64,000 nucleotides of DNA from positions 117,002-181,001 of the forward strand of contig MEDJ01000003.1 of assembly GCA_001724025.1 (NCBI GenBank), read 5' to 3'. Source of the stretch: Acidobacteria bacterium SCN 69-37 (GTDB lineage Bacteria; Acidobacteriota; Vicinamibacteria; Vicinamibacterales; SCN-69-37). Below, in pieces: positions 1 to 9,949 of this stretch; within the stretch, counting starts at the first letter, position 1, and every line of letters starts with the position of its first letter. The notes under the pieces were generated by a model. It did no database searches and was not told the origin of the DNA. It saw only the letters and a program-made list of their open reading frames with translations. The position numbers and the translations under genes were made by a program.

Positions 1-273
1 GGCAGCGAGGAACTGAGCGCCCGTGCGCCGGGCATCGCCACGCTCGCCCCGACACCGTACGTGCTGCTGCACCCCGAGGACGCGGCCGCGGTCGGGTTGG
101 CGGAGGGTGAGATGGCCGAGGTGCTCCTGACCGATCAGCTGCCCGTGCGGCTGCCGGTCGTCTGCGCCCCGGCGATCGCCCGCGGCGTCCTGGCGCTGCC
201 GCGTGGACTGAGCGGACTGCCGTTCGTCTCACTGCCGGCATCGGGGACCGTCAGAAAGGCACCGGTGGCGTGA
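1..273 (+). CDS. nuoG: NADH-quinone oxidoreductase subunit G, C-terminal fragment (molybdopterin-dinucleotide-binding-like end), truncated by window start
   Basis: Open frame through window start, ends 4 bp into nuo[21 protein letters not shown] typical of the C-terminal domain; position upstream of nuoH. Confidence 0.7.
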   Translation, partial: GSEELSARAPGIATLAPTPYVLLHPEDAAAVGLAEGEMAEVLLTDQLPVRLPVVCAPAIARGVLALPRGLSGLPFVSLPASGTVRKAPVA

Positions 274-1235
274 TGGCGATCGACTTCGAGACGCTTCGTC
301 CGCTCCTGATCATCGTTGGCGTGCTCGGCTGCCTCGTGCTGACGGCCAGCCTCAACATCTGGATCGAGCGTCGCCTTCTCGCGTTGTGGCAGGACCGGTA
401 CGGCCCGAACCGCGTCGGGCCGTTCGGGCTCGGGCACGTGGTGGCCGACGTCATCAAGATCTCGTTCAAGGAAGACTGGATCCCGCCGTTCGCCGACAAG
501 GCCGTGTTCGTGCTGGCGCCGGCGATCATCATGACCACGGCGCTGATGTCGTTCGCGGTGATGCCGTTCGCCCCGGGCATCAGCGTGGTCGACCTGAACG
601 TCGGCATCCTGTTCGTGCTCGCGCTGTCGTCGATCGGCGTCTACAGTGTGGCGCTCGCCGGCTGGTCGTCGAACAGCAAATATTCGCTGCTCGGTGGCCT
701 GCGGGCCTCGGCGCAGATGCTGGCCTACGAAGTGTTCATGGGCCTGTCGCTGATGGGGGTCGTGGCGATGGCCGGGTCGTTCAACCTCCGCGACATCGTG
801 CTCGCACAGCAGGGGATGTGGTTCGTCGTGCCGCAGTTCCTCGGCTTCGTCGTCTTCTTCATCGCCGGCGTGGCCGAGACGCACCGCATCCCGTTCGACC
901 TGCCCGAGGCCGAGAGCGAGCTGGGCGCTGGCTTCCACAGCGAGTACTCGGGGATGAAGTTCGGCGCGTTCTTCGTCGGCGAGTACATCGGGATCACGCT
1001 GATTTCGGCGCTGACGGCCACGCTGTTCTTCGGCGGCTGGCAGGGGCCGCTGCTGCCGCCGGTGGTCTGGTTCGTGATCAAGACTTTCTCCTTCATCTCG
1101 ATCTTCGTGCTGCTGCGCGCCTCGCTGCCGCGGCTGCGGTACGACCAGCTCATGACGTTCGGCTGGAAGATCATGCTGCCGCTGTCACTGGCGAACCTGC
1201 TGGTGACCGGGGCGGTCATCCTGATGAGGCAGTGA
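270..1235 (+). CDS. nuoH: NADH-quinone oxidoreductase subunit H
   Basis: 321 aa; [23 protein letters not shown] and [26 protein letters not shown] motifs. Confidence 0.98.
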   Translation: MMAIDFETLRPLLIIVGVLGCLVLTASLNIWIERRLLALWQDRYGPNRVGPFGLGHVVADVIKISFKEDWIPPFADKAVFVLAPAIIMTTALMSFAVMPFAPGISVVDLNVGILFVLALSSIGVYSVALAGWSSNSKYSLLGGLRASAQMLAYEVFMGLSLMGVVAMAGSFNLRDIVLAQQGMWFVVPQFLGFVVFFIAGVAETHRIPFDLPEAESELGAGFHSEYSGMKFGAFFVGEYIGITLISALTATLFFGGWQGPLLPPVVWFVIKTFSFISIFVLLRASLPRLRYDQLMTFGWKIMLPLSLANLLVTGAVILMRQ

Positions 1236-1238
1236 CGG

Positions 1239-1754
1239 ATGTTGAGCAACCTGCGCACGATCTGGCTCGTCTTCAAGCACGCGTTCGCCAAGCGCGTGAC
1301 CGTGCAGTACCCGGAGGAGAAGCCGGCGCTGGCGCCGCGCTGGCGTGGCCGGATCGTGCTCACGCTCGATCCCGACGGCCAGGAGCGCTGCGTGGCGTGC
1401 AACCTGTGCGCGGTGGCCTGTCCCGTGTCGTGCATCGCGCTGCAGGCGACCGAGGACGAGACCGGCCGCCGCTACCCGGAGTTCTTCCGCATCAACTTCT
1501 CGCGCTGCATCTTCTGCGGCTACTGCGAAGAGGCGTGTCCGACCTACGCGATCCAGCTCACGCCGGACTTCGAGATGTCGGAATACAAGCGGCAGAACCT
1601 GGTGTACGAGAAGGAGGACCTGCTGGTGAACGGGCAGGGCAAGTATCCCGGGTACAACTTCTACCGCGTGGCCGGGCTGGCCATCGGCGGCAAGGGCAAG
1701 GGCGAGGCCGAGAACGAGGCGCCCCCTGTCGACGTGCGGAGTCTGGTTCCCTGA
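1239..1754 (+). CDS. nuoI: NADH-quinone oxidoreductase subunit I (two 4Fe-4S ferredoxin)
   Basis: Two CxxCxxCxxxCP motifs ([26 protein letters not shown]). Confidence 0.98.
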   Translation: MLSNLRTIWLVFKHAFAKRVTVQYPEEKPALAPRWRGRIVLTLDPDGQERCVACNLCAVACPVSCIALQATEDETGRRYPEFFRINFSRCIFCGYCEEACPTYAIQLTPDFEMSEYKRQNLVYEKEDLLVNGQGKYPGYNFYRVAGLAIGGKGKGEAENEAPPVDVRSLVP

Positions 1755-1761
1755 GGCGGCG

Positions 1762-2280
1762 ATGGACCTGTTCTTCTATCTGGCATCCGGCGTCGCCGTG
1801 GTTGCGACCCTCATGGCGCTCACGCGGCTCAACGCGGTGCACTCGCTGCTCTACATGGTCGTGTCGCTGCTGTCGGTGGCGCTGATCTTCTTCGTGCTCG
1901 GGGCCCCGTATCTCGCGGCGCTGCAGGCGATCGTCTATGCCGGCGCCATCATGGTCCTGTTCGTGTTCGTCATCATGCTGCTCAACCAGGGGCCGCAGGC
2001 GGTGGCCGTGGAACGCCAGTGGCTGTCGCCACAGACCTGGGTCGGCCCCTCGATCCTGGCCGGCGTGCTCTTCGTCGAGATGGTACTCCTGTTGCGCGGC
2101 GATCCCGCATGGCTGCCGGGCCAGCGCGTCATCGGGCCGAAGGAAGTCAGCCTGGCACTGTTCGGGCCCTACATCCTGGTCGTCGAACTCGCGTCGCTGC
2201 TGCTGCTCGCCGGGCTGATTGCCGCCTACCACCTCGGCCGGCGCGAAGTCGACACGTCGCACGGCGCGGGGGGACGGTGA
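1762..2280 (+). CDS. nuoJ: NADH-quinone oxidoreductase subunit J
   Basis: Hydrophobic; [21 protein letters not shown]; operon position. Confidence 0.95.
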   Translation: MDLFFYLASGVAVVATLMALTRLNAVHSLLYMVVSLLSVALIFFVLGAPYLAALQAIVYAGAIMVLFVFVIMLLNQGPQAVAVERQWLSPQTWVGPSILAGVLFVEMVLLLRGDPAWLPGQRVIGPKEVSLALFGPYILVVELASLLLLAGLIAAYHLGRREVDTSHGAGGR

Positions 2281-2594
2281 TGGCGCAGATTCCGCTCGAA
2301 CACGGCCTGCTGCTGGCCGCCACCCTGTTCGCGCTCGGCTTTGCGGGCCTGATCGTGCGCCGCAACATCATGTTCGTGCTCCTGAGCGTGGAGATCATGC
2401 TCAACGCGGCCGGACTCGCGTTCGTCGTGGCCGGGTCGCGCTGGGAGCAGGCCGACGGTCAGGTGATGTTCCTCGTCATCTTGACGATGGCCGCGGCCGA
2501 GGTGGCGGTGGCACTCGCGATCGTGCTGCGCTTCTATCGCCAGTACCAGACGCTCGACGTCGATGCGGCCGATCGGCTGCGGGAGCAGGCCTGA
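2280..2594 (+). CDS. nuoK: NADH-quinone oxidoreductase subunit K
   Basis: [22 protein letters not shown] signature; ATG overlaps nuoJ stop. Confidence 0.97.
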   Translation: MAQIPLEHGLLLAATLFALGFAGLIVRRNIMFVLLSVEIMLNAAGLAFVVAGSRWEQADGQVMFLVILTMAAAEVAVALAIVLRFYRQYQTLDVDAADRLREQA

Positions 2595-2596
2595 AC

Positions 2597-4477
2597 ATGG
2601 AAGCACTGCTCTGGACCGTCCCGGCGCTGCCCCTGGCGGGGTTCCTCGTCCTGCTGCTGGCCGGCGGCCGCCTGCCGCGACCGCTCGTGGCGGCCATCGG
2701 CGTCGGCAGCGTGACAGCGGCGGCCGTCGTGGCTCTGCTGCTCGCCCGCGATTTCCTGGCCATGCCGCCCCCGGGCGGCGCGTTCGAGCAGCCGCTCTGG
2801 ACGTTTTTCGATCTCGGCGGCCTGCGCGTCGACGCGGCCCTGCGGCTCGACGCGCTCTCGCTCGTCATGACGCTGGTCGTGACGATCGTCGGCGCGCTCA
2901 TCCACCTGTATTCGATCGGCTACATGCACGGCGACGCCGGGTACGCCAGGTTCTTCGCCTGCATGAACCTGTTCGTCGCCTCGATGCTCACGCTCGTGCT
3001 CGCCGACGACGTGTTCTTCCTGTTCGTCGGGTGGGAGGGCGTCGGCATCTGCAGCTTCCTGCTGATCGGCTTCTGGTTCGACGACCCGGCGAACGGGCGT
3101 GCGGCGGCCAAGGCGTTCCTCGTCACGCGGATCGGCGATGTCTGCCTCACGGTGGCGATGTTCCTGCTGATCGCGCAGTTCGGCACCCTGCACATCGCCA
3201 CGCTGCTCGAGCGCGCGCCCGCCCTGTGGGGACCGGGGGCGGCTGTGGCCACGCTGGCGGCTGCACTGCTGCTCGGCGCCGCCATCGGCAAGTCCGGGCA
3301 GTTGCCGCTGCAGGTCTGGCTGCCCGACGCGATGGCCGGCCCCACACCCGTCAGCGCACTCATTCACGCGGCGACGATGGTCACTGCGGGTGTGTACCTG
3401 ATTGCCCGGATGCACGGCCTGTTCCTGCTCGCGCCCGCCGTGATGACGGCCGTCGCGGTCATCGGCGCGCTCACGCTCCTGCTGGCGGGCGTGGCCGCGC
3501 TGGCGCAGCGCGACATCAAGCGTGTGCTGGCGTATTCGACCATCAGCCAGATCGGCTACATGTTCCTCGCGCTCGGCGTGGGGGCCTGGTCGGCGGCGCT
3601 GTTTCACTTCTTCACGCACGCGATCTTCAAGGCGCTGCTCTTCATGGCGGCCGGCGCGATCATCGTCGCGCTGCACCACGAGCAGGACATGTACCGCATG
3701 GGCGGCCTGCGGCGGCGGATGCCGGTGGTGTTCTGGACGTTCCTCGCCGGGGCGATTTCGCTCTGCGCGCTGCCGCTCGTCGGGGCCGGCTTCTTCAGCA
3801 AGGACCTGATCCTGTTCGAGGTCTTCTCCTCGACGGCCGGCGGCCCGGTGCTCTGGTTCGCCGGCGTGGTCGGCGCGTTCATCACGGCGCTCTACACCAG
3901 CCGGATGATGTGCCTGACGTTCTTCGGCGAGACAGGACCGGACGTCGAACACCCGACGCCGGCCGTGATGGCCGTGCCGCTGGTGGTGCTGGCCGTGGCC
4001 GCGACGTGTGCCGGTCTGCTCGAACTGCCGCGCACGCTCGGGAACCTGCCGCTGTTCTCGCACTTCCTCGAGTCGGTCCTCCCGCACGCGCCGCTGCGCG
4101 AGACGACCGTCTCGGTCGAACTGCTGTTGCAGGCCGTCTCGGCCGTGGTCGTCCTTGTCGGCCTGGGCGTCGGCTGGACGCTCTGGAAGCGCGGGGCCTT
4201 TGCGGACCGCGGATCGGCCGTGTCGCCCGCCACGGCCTGGGCGGCCTCGGGCCTCGGGTTCGATCGGCTGTACGGCGCGGTCGTCACGCGCCCCTACACC
4301 GCGTTCGCAACGGCGAATGCCGCTGACGCGATCGATGGCGTGTGGCGCGCCGTGTCGGTCGTCAGCTACGTGCTGGCCGCCCTGCTGCGGCTCACGCAGA
4401 ACGGACGCCTGCGCTGGTATGCGGCGGCGATCGGCGCCGGTACCGTCGTGGCCATCTATCTGGTCGTCTATACATGA
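2597..4477 (+). CDS. nuoL: NADH-quinone oxidoreductase subunit L
   Basis: WEGVGICSFLLIGFWF, LPDAMAGPTPVSALIHAATMVTAGVYL; start set to ATG 2597. Confidence 0.98.
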   Translation: MEALLWTVPALPLAGFLVLLLAGGRLPRPLVAAIGVGSVTAAAVVALLLARDFLAMPPPGGAFEQPLWTFFDLGGLRVDAALRLDALSLVMTLVVTIVGALIHLYSIGYMHGDAGYARFFACMNLFVASMLTLVLADDVFFLFVGWEGVGICSFLLIGFWFDDPANGRAAAKAFLVTRIGDVCLTVAMFLLIAQFGTLHIATLLERAPALWGPGAAVATLAAALLLGAAIGKSGQLPLQVWLPDAMAGPTPVSALIHAATMVTAGVYLIARMHGLFLLAPAVMTAVAVIGALTLLLAGVAALAQRDIKRVLAYSTISQIGYMFLALGVGAWSAALFHFFTHAIFKALLFMAAGAIIVALHHEQDMYRMGGLRRRMPVVFWTFLAGAISLCALPLVGAGFFSKDLILFEVFSSTAGGPVLWFAGVVGAFITALYTSRMMCLTFFGETGPDVEHPTPAVMAVPLVVLAVAATCAGLLELPRTLGNLPLFSHFLESVLPHAPLRETTVSVELLLQAVSAVVVLVGLGVGWTLWKRGAFADRGSAVSPATAWAASGLGFDRLYGAVVTRPYTAFATANAADAIDGVWRAVSVVSYVLAALLRLTQNGRLRWYAAAIGAGTVVAIYLVVYT

Positions 4478-5940
4478 GCGTCCTCTGGATTTTCCTGCTC
4501 CCGCTGATTGGCGCGGCGATCGCGCCGTGGATCGGCCGCGCGGCACGGACCGCGGCGATGGCCGTGCTGGCTGTCGACGCGCTGCTGCTCGTGCAGCTCT
4601 GGCGCCAGGCCGACGTGTCGGCCGCATCGCCCTGGATCGCCACCTGGTCGGCCGACTGGGTGCCGCAGCTCGGCATCCGTTTCGCGTTCGGTCTCGACGG
4701 GTTCGCGCTGGCGCTTTCGCTGATGGCGTGCGTCGTCGCGTTCGCCACGCTGGCGGCGACACCGGGCCGCGGCCACGAGGACGGCGCGTTCTGCGCGTGG
4801 TTCCTGACCGGTGTCGCCGGAGTGCTCGGCGTCTTCCTGGCCACGGACCTCGCGCTGTTCTTCGTGTGCTTCGAGGTCATGCTGCTGCCGGTGGTGGCGC
4901 TGATCGTGCGGTGGGGCCAGGGCGATACGCGGCGCGTGGCCCTGCGGTTCTTCGTGTTCACCCAGACGGGCGGGTTGCTGATGCTTGTCTCGATCGTCGG
5001 ACTGCACGTCGTCCATCACGCCGCGACCGGTGTCCGCACGTTCGACTACACGGCCCTGCTCGCCACGCCGCTCGACGACGGCCTGGCGCGGCTGTTCCTG
5101 ATCGGCTTCCTCGCCGCGTTTGCCGTGAAGCTGCCCATCGTGCCGTTCCACACCTGGCAGGCGCCGGCCTATGCCGCGGCGCCGACCGAAGGGGCGGTGC
5201 TGCTCGCCGCGCTCATGGCGAAGACCGCGGGCTACGGCCTGCTGCGGTTCGCGCTGCCGCTGTTTCCGACAGCGGCGGTGGAACTCGCGCCCTGGATGAT
5301 GGCGCTCGGCGTCCTCACGATTCTCTATGCCGCGTGGCTGGCGTACGGCCAGCAGGATCTCGTCCGCGTGATCGCCTATTCGAGTGCCAGCCATCTCGGC
5401 TACGTCGTGCTCGGCGCGTTCGCCATGAACGAACTGGGGCGGACGGGTGCGGTCGTGCAGATGATCAGCCACGGCCTGAGCGTGACGGGGCTGTTCCTGG
5501 TCTACGCGCACGTGGCCCGCACTGCCGGGGCCCGCGAACTGCGCGATCTCGGCGGCCTGTGGAAGACCGCGCCGGCGCTCGGGATGATCGGCGTGGCGTT
5601 CGCGTTCGCGACGCTGGGCCTGCCGGGACTCGGCAATTTCGTGGGTGAGTTCATGACGCTGGCCGGGGCCTTCCAGCGGTTTCCGCTGGCGGCCGCGCTC
5701 GGGGCGATTGGCGCGGTGCTGAGCGCCGCCTACGCGCTGCGGATGTTCCAGTTGACGTTCTTCGGGCCACCGCACGCGTCGCGTCGCGCCGCGGCGCTGC
5801 CCGTCGGTTCGCTCGTCGTCTGCGCCGGGCTCCTGGTCGGGCTGGTGTGGACCGGGTTCCACCCGCAGTCGATCGTCACGCTGATCGCGCCGTCGCCGTC
5901 GGCGGCCCTGGAGCAGACGGCACAGGGAGTCCAGCCGTGA
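4474..5940 (+). CDS. nuoM: NADH-quinone oxidoreductase subunit M
   Basis: KLPIVPFHTWQAPAYAAAPTEGAVLLAALMAKTAGYGLLRF; ATGA overlap with nuoL. Confidence 0.97.
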   Translation: MSVLWIFLLPLIGAAIAPWIGRAARTAAMAVLAVDALLLVQLWRQADVSAASPWIATWSADWVPQLGIRFAFGLDGFALALSLMACVVAFATLAATPGRGHEDGAFCAWFLTGVAGVLGVFLATDLALFFVCFEVMLLPVVALIVRWGQGDTRRVALRFFVFTQTGGLLMLVSIVGLHVVHHAATGVRTFDYTALLATPLDDGLARLFLIGFLAAFAVKLPIVPFHTWQAPAYAAAPTEGAVLLAALMAKTAGYGLLRFALPLFPTAAVELAPWMMALGVLTILYAAWLAYGQQDLVRVIAYSSASHLGYVVLGAFAMNELGRTGAVVQMISHGLSVTGLFLVYAHVARTAGARELRDLGGLWKTAPALGMIGVAFAFATLGLPGLGNFVGEFMTLAGAFQRFPLAAALGAIGAVLSAAYALRMFQLTFFGPPHASRRAAALPVGSLVVCAGLLVGLVWTGFHPQSIVTLIAPSPSAALEQTAQGVQP

Positions 5941-7370
5941 GCGCCGCCGACATGCTGGCGCTGCTGCCGCTCGTCATCCTGGCCGCCACGCCCATCGTCC
6001 TGCTGCTGACGATCTCGACCGAGCGTCGCCACGCTCTCACGGCCGGTCTGGCCCTCACCGGCCTGGTCGGTGCGCTGCTGGCGCTGCCGACGGCGGCGGC
6101 CCAGGCCCCGCGCGACGTCACGGTCCTGCTGCGCGTGGACGCGTCGGGGCTCGCCTACGCGGCGCTCGCGATCGTCGCGGCGGCGTGTCTGGTGGTGATC
6201 GGCTACCGGTACGTCGGGGCGCGCGAGGCGAATCCCGAGGAGTACTACGTCCTGCTGCTCATCGCGACGGCCGGGATCGTCGCCATGGCGTTCAGCACGC
6301 ACTTCGTGTCGTTCTATCTCGGTCTCGAGATCCTGAGCGTGTCCCTGTACGGCCTGATGGCCTACTTCCGCCGCGATCGGTGGGGCACCGAGGCCGGCAT
6401 GAAGTATCTCGTGCTCGCGTCGGCGTCGGCGGCATTCCTGCTGTTCGGGATGGCGCTCATCTACGCGGAACTCGGCACGATGACCTTCGCGGGCCTCGTG
6501 GCGGCCTCGCCCGAGCAGATGAGCAACGCGGTCGTGCTGCTCGGCCTGGCCATGCTGTGCGCGAGCATCGGCTTCAAGCTGTCGATCGTCCCGTTCCACT
6601 ACTGGACGCCAGACATCTACGACGGCGCCCCGGCCTCGGTCGTGGCCTTCGCGTCGACGGCCGGCAAGCTCGGTGTGTTCGCCGTGATCGTGCGCTACTT
6701 CCTGCTGCCCGTCGGCGCCGTCACCAGCGGCCTGACGACGTATCTCGTGGTGACGGCCGTGGCCTCGATGCTGGTCGGCAACCTGCTGGCGCTGCTGCAG
6801 ACGAACCTCAAGCGCCTGCTCGCCTATTCTTCGATCGCGCACATGGGCTACATCGCCGTCGCCTTCCTGGCGCACGGGCCGGTGGCCGCCGAGACGGTGA
6901 CGTTCTACGTGCTGGGCTACACGCTGGCGTCAATCGCGGTCTTCGGCGTGATTGCCGTGCTGTCGACCGAGCCGGGCCGCACGAGCGATCTCGATCACAT
7001 CGCGGACTACAAGGGCCTGCTACGCACGCGGCCGGTGCTCGGCGCGGTGCTCATTGCCGGGCTGCTCTCGTTCGCGGGCATCCCGCTTACTGCCGGTTTC
7101 CTCGGCAAGGTCTACGTCGTACTGGCCGGCGCGCAGGACGGGCACTGGTTCGTGCTCCTGGCGCTGGCGCTCAGCAGCGTGGCCGGCGCGTGGTACTACC
7201 TGCGCGTCGTCGTGGCCGTCTGCTCGACACCCGATGGCGAGTCGGCCCTCGAACGTCCCTCGGTGCCGGCCGCACCCACGGCCGTGCTGGCCGTGCTGGC
7301 GGTGGCCGTGCTGATCCTCGGCACGTATCCCGCGCCGGTGCTCGCGGTCATCGAATCGCTGCACCGCTGA
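5937..7370 (+). CDS. nuoN: NADH-quinone oxidoreductase subunit N
   Basis: FKLSIVPFHYWTPDIYDGAPASVVAFASTAGKLG; GTG start overlapping nuoM stop. Confidence 0.95.
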   Translation: MSAADMLALLPLVILAATPIVLLLTISTERRHALTAGLALTGLVGALLALPTAAAQAPRDVTVLLRVDASGLAYAALAIVAAACLVVIGYRYVGAREANPEEYYVLLLIATAGIVAMAFSTHFVSFYLGLEILSVSLYGLMAYFRRDRWGTEAGMKYLVLASASAAFLLFGMALIYAELGTMTFAGLVAASPEQMSNAVVLLGLAMLCASIGFKLSIVPFHYWTPDIYDGAPASVVAFASTAGKLGVFAVIVRYFLLPVGAVTSGLTTYLVVTAVASMLVGNLLALLQTNLKRLLAYSSIAHMGYIAVAFLAHGPVAAETVTFYVLGYTLASIAVFGVIAVLSTEPGRTSDLDHIADYKGLLRTRPVLGAVLIAGLLSFAGIPLTAGFLGKVYVVLAGAQDGHWFVLLALALSSVAGAWYYLRVVVAVCSTPDGESALERPSVPAAPTAVLAVLAVAVLILGTYPAPVLAVIESLHR

Positions 7371-7456
7371 CGATCGGCTGAAACTTCACCCGTGCCCGAG
7401 GGTTCTCCACGGCAGGCGACGGGGCCTCGATGCCGCCTGCCCGCCTGGAGATCGTC

Positions 7457-8650
7457 ATGCGCCTGCTCCGTCGGCCCGTCGTGGCCATTCCCATCGTGTT
7501 CACCGTGGTCCTGATCGCCTGGCTGCTCGCCGGCCCGGGCCGCGCCGCCGAAGGCCCCGATCCTTCCGCCATCGTCGCCGTCGAGAAGGGCACGATGGTC
7601 GTCTCCGTGGTGGCCACGGGCAAGGTCGAACCGATCACAAAGGTCGAGATCAAGTCGAAGGCCAACGGCATCATCGAGCGCCTGCTGACCGACATTGATC
7701 AGGTGGTCGAGCCGGGCCAGATCCTCGCGGAACTCGACCGCGAGAACCTGACGGCACGCCTGCGCGAGGCGCGCGCGAACCTGCAGGCGGCCGAGGCCGC
7801 GCGCGACGGGGCGCTGGCGCAGGTGAAGAAGAGCGAGATCGAAGCCGAGTCGCCGGAGGTGGAACTGGCCGCGCGCAACTTCCAGCGTGCCGAGCAGCTT
7901 GCCGACGGCCGGCTGCTCTCGGCCTCGCAGCTCGATGAATCGCGTACGGCGCTCGACCAGGCGCGGAACCGCCAGCGTGCCGCTGTCGGGCAACTCGCGA
8001 TCGCCCGCGCGCGCGTCGTCGAAGCCGAGGCGAACGTGGCACAGGCGCAGGCGGCGGTCGAGCGTGCGGCCGAGGAACTGGCCAGTGCCACCATCCGCGC
8101 GCCCATCCATGCCACGGTGCTCACGCGCGACGTCGAGGTGGGCAGCCCCGTGTCGTCGATCCTCAACATGGGCGCGAACGCGACACTCGTGATGACGCTC
8201 GGCGACATCGACAGGGTCCACGTGAAGGGCCGCGTCGACGAGGCGGACATCGGCCGCGTGCAGGTGGGGCAGGCGGCGCGGATCACGACCGAAACGTTCC
8301 GCGATCGCGTGTTCGACGGCCGCGTCACGCGCATTTCGCCGATCGGGGTCGAGCGCGACAACGTCACGACGTTCGCCGTCGAAGTGTCGATCGACAACCC
8401 GGCCAAGATTCTGAAGGCCAACATGACGGCCAACGCGGAAATCGTGCTCGAGTCGCTGCCCGACTCGCTGCTGCTCCCGGAAACGGCCATCATCTACGAC
8501 GCCCAGCGGCGCGCGTTCGTGGATGTGTTCGATCGCGCGGCGGCCAACGGGCGACGACGCGTGCCCGTGACCGTCGGCGTCGGGAACGGCTCGCGCACGC
8601 AGATCCTCGACGGCCTGCGCGAGGGCGACCAGGTCGTGCTGCCGGGGTGA
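7457..8650 (+). CDS. Efflux RND/ABC periplasmic adaptor (HlyD/MacA-like membrane fusion protein)
   Basis: N-terminal TM, lipoyl-like and coiled-coil hairpin, STIRAPIHATVLTRDVEVGSPV motif. Confidence 0.9.
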   Translation: MRLLRRPVVAIPIVFTVVLIAWLLAGPGRAAEGPDPSAIVAVEKGTMVVSVVATGKVEPITKVEIKSKANGIIERLLTDIDQVVEPGQILAELDRENLTARLREARANLQAAEAARDGALAQVKKSEIEAESPEVELAARNFQRAEQLADGRLLSASQLDESRTALDQARNRQRAAVGQLAIARARVVEAEANVAQAQAAVERAAEELASATIRAPIHATVLTRDVEVGSPVSSILNMGANATLVMTLGDIDRVHVKGRVDEADIGRVQVGQAARITTETFRDRVFDGRVTRISPIGVERDNVTTFAVEVSIDNPAKILKANMTANAEIVLESLPDSLLLPETAIIYDAQRRAFVDVFDRAAANGRRRVPVTVGVGNGSRTQILDGLREGDQVVLPG

Positions 8651-8653
8651 CGC

Positions 8654-9949
8654 GTGCGTGAGGTCCTCGATCAGGTCGTCCAGAACCTGCGCGCCAACAG
8701 GCTCCGATCGATCCTGACGATGTTCGGGATCCTGTGGGGTGTGGTGTCCGTGGTCGTGCTCGGCGCGACCGGCGAGGGATTCCAGCGCGGCAACCAGGCC
8801 GTGCTCGAGACGCTCGGGAAGAACGTCGGCATCGTCTGGGGCGGCCGCACATCCGCGCACGCCGGCGGCGAGCGCGCCGGCCGCCGCGTGTTCCTCACGG
8901 CCGACGATGCGCGGGCGCTCGCGCGGGAGTCGAGCTACCTCGCGGTCGTCAGTCCTGAAATCCAGTGCGGCGGCGTTACCGTACGGAGTCGCCACAACGC
9001 CGCGGCGCTGACGGTTCATGGCGTCGAGCCGCAGTACCAGGCGATTCGGACCGTGGAAATTGCGCACGGTCGCGGCCTGCGCGATGGCGACAACGATGGA
9101 CGCCTGCGCGTGGCACTCGTCGGCGCCGACGCGGCCCGCCAGTTGTTCGGCGCGCGCGAGGCCGTCGGCCAGCAGGTGCAGCTCAACGGGCTGCCGTTCA
9201 TCGTCATCGGCCGGTTGGTGAAGAAGGATCAGAACAGCAGCTACAGCGGACCCGACAACGACAAGGTCTTCATCCCGTTCTCGACCATGGCGCGCGACTT
9301 CCCGCGGACCGATGCGCCGCCAGGCGCCGTATCCCAGATCATCGTCGCGCCGCATGACTGGGTGGTGCGGGACATGCCGCGTATCCTCGCCGCACGTCCG
9401 GGCCGGATCGAGGACATCGACTGGCCGCTCGAACGCGAGATCCGGCGCGTGCTGGCGATCAGGCACGGCTTCGATCCCGCCGACCGCAACGCCATCGCGA
9501 TGTGGGACACGGCGTTGGAGTCGATGATGTTCGGCCGCATGGTGCAGACCATGAAGGACTTCTTCAGCCTGGTCGGCTTCGTCACGCTGGCGCTCGGCGG
9601 GCTGGGCGTGATGAACATCATGCTCGTCGCCGTGCAGGAGCGCACGCGCGAGATTGGCGTCCGCAAGGCGCTCGGCGCGACGACGGCGCAGGTGCAGCGC
9701 CAGTTCTTCCTCGAAGGCTTCCTGTTGACGCTGCTCAGCGGCACGATCGGGTTCGTGCTGGCCGCCGGGATCTGCGCGGCCATCAACACGCTGCCGATGC
9801 CGACGCGGTTCCAGGGCATGACGATCACCTGGCAGGCCAGTGTCTGGGCCATTGCGGTGCTCGTCCTGATCGGCGTGGCCACGTCGACGTTCCCGGCGAG
9901 ACGTGCTGCACGCCTCCCGCCTGTCGAGGCGCTGAGGTACGACGGGTGA
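8654..9949 (+). CDS. ABC transporter permease, MacB/FtsX type
   Basis: MacB_PCD N-terminus (LRANRLRSILTMFGILWGV) and FtsX C-terminus (GGLGVMNIMLVAVQERTREIGVRKALGA). Confidence 0.92.
   Translation: MREVLDQVVQNLRANRLRSILTMFGILWGVVSVVVLGATGEGFQRGNQAVLETLGKNVGIVWGGRTSAHAGGERAGRRVFLTADDARALARESSYLAVVSPEIQCGGVTVRSRHNAAALTVHGVEPQYQAIRTVEIAHGRGLRDGDNDGRLRVALVGADAARQLFGAREAVGQQVQLNGLPFIVIGRLVKKDQNSSYSGPDNDKVFIPFSTMARDFPRTDAPPGAVSQIIVAPHDWVVRDMPRILAARPGRIEDIDWPLEREIRRVLAIRHGFDPADRNAIAMWDTALESMMFGRMVQTMKDFFSLVGFVTLALGGLGVMNIMLVAVQERTREIGVRKALGATTAQVQRQFFLEGFLLTLLSGTIGFVLAAGICAAINTLPMPTRFQGMTITWQASVWAIAVLVLIGVATSTFPARRAARLPPVEALRYDG

Noticed and set aside
2534-4762. 742-aa minus-strand ORF opposite nuoL/nuoM (and similar long antisense ORFs at 7196-10330, 14606-17119, 18732-20612, 27909-30821, 42059-43888)
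   Set aside because: Arg/Asp/His/Pro-rich, low-complexity translations with no recognisable motifs; expected shadow ORFs of high-GC coding sequence on the opposite strand.
5937-7450. Possible extra gene between nuoN and the adaptor
   Set aside because: Only a short gap (7371-7456) with no credible ORF or clear structure.
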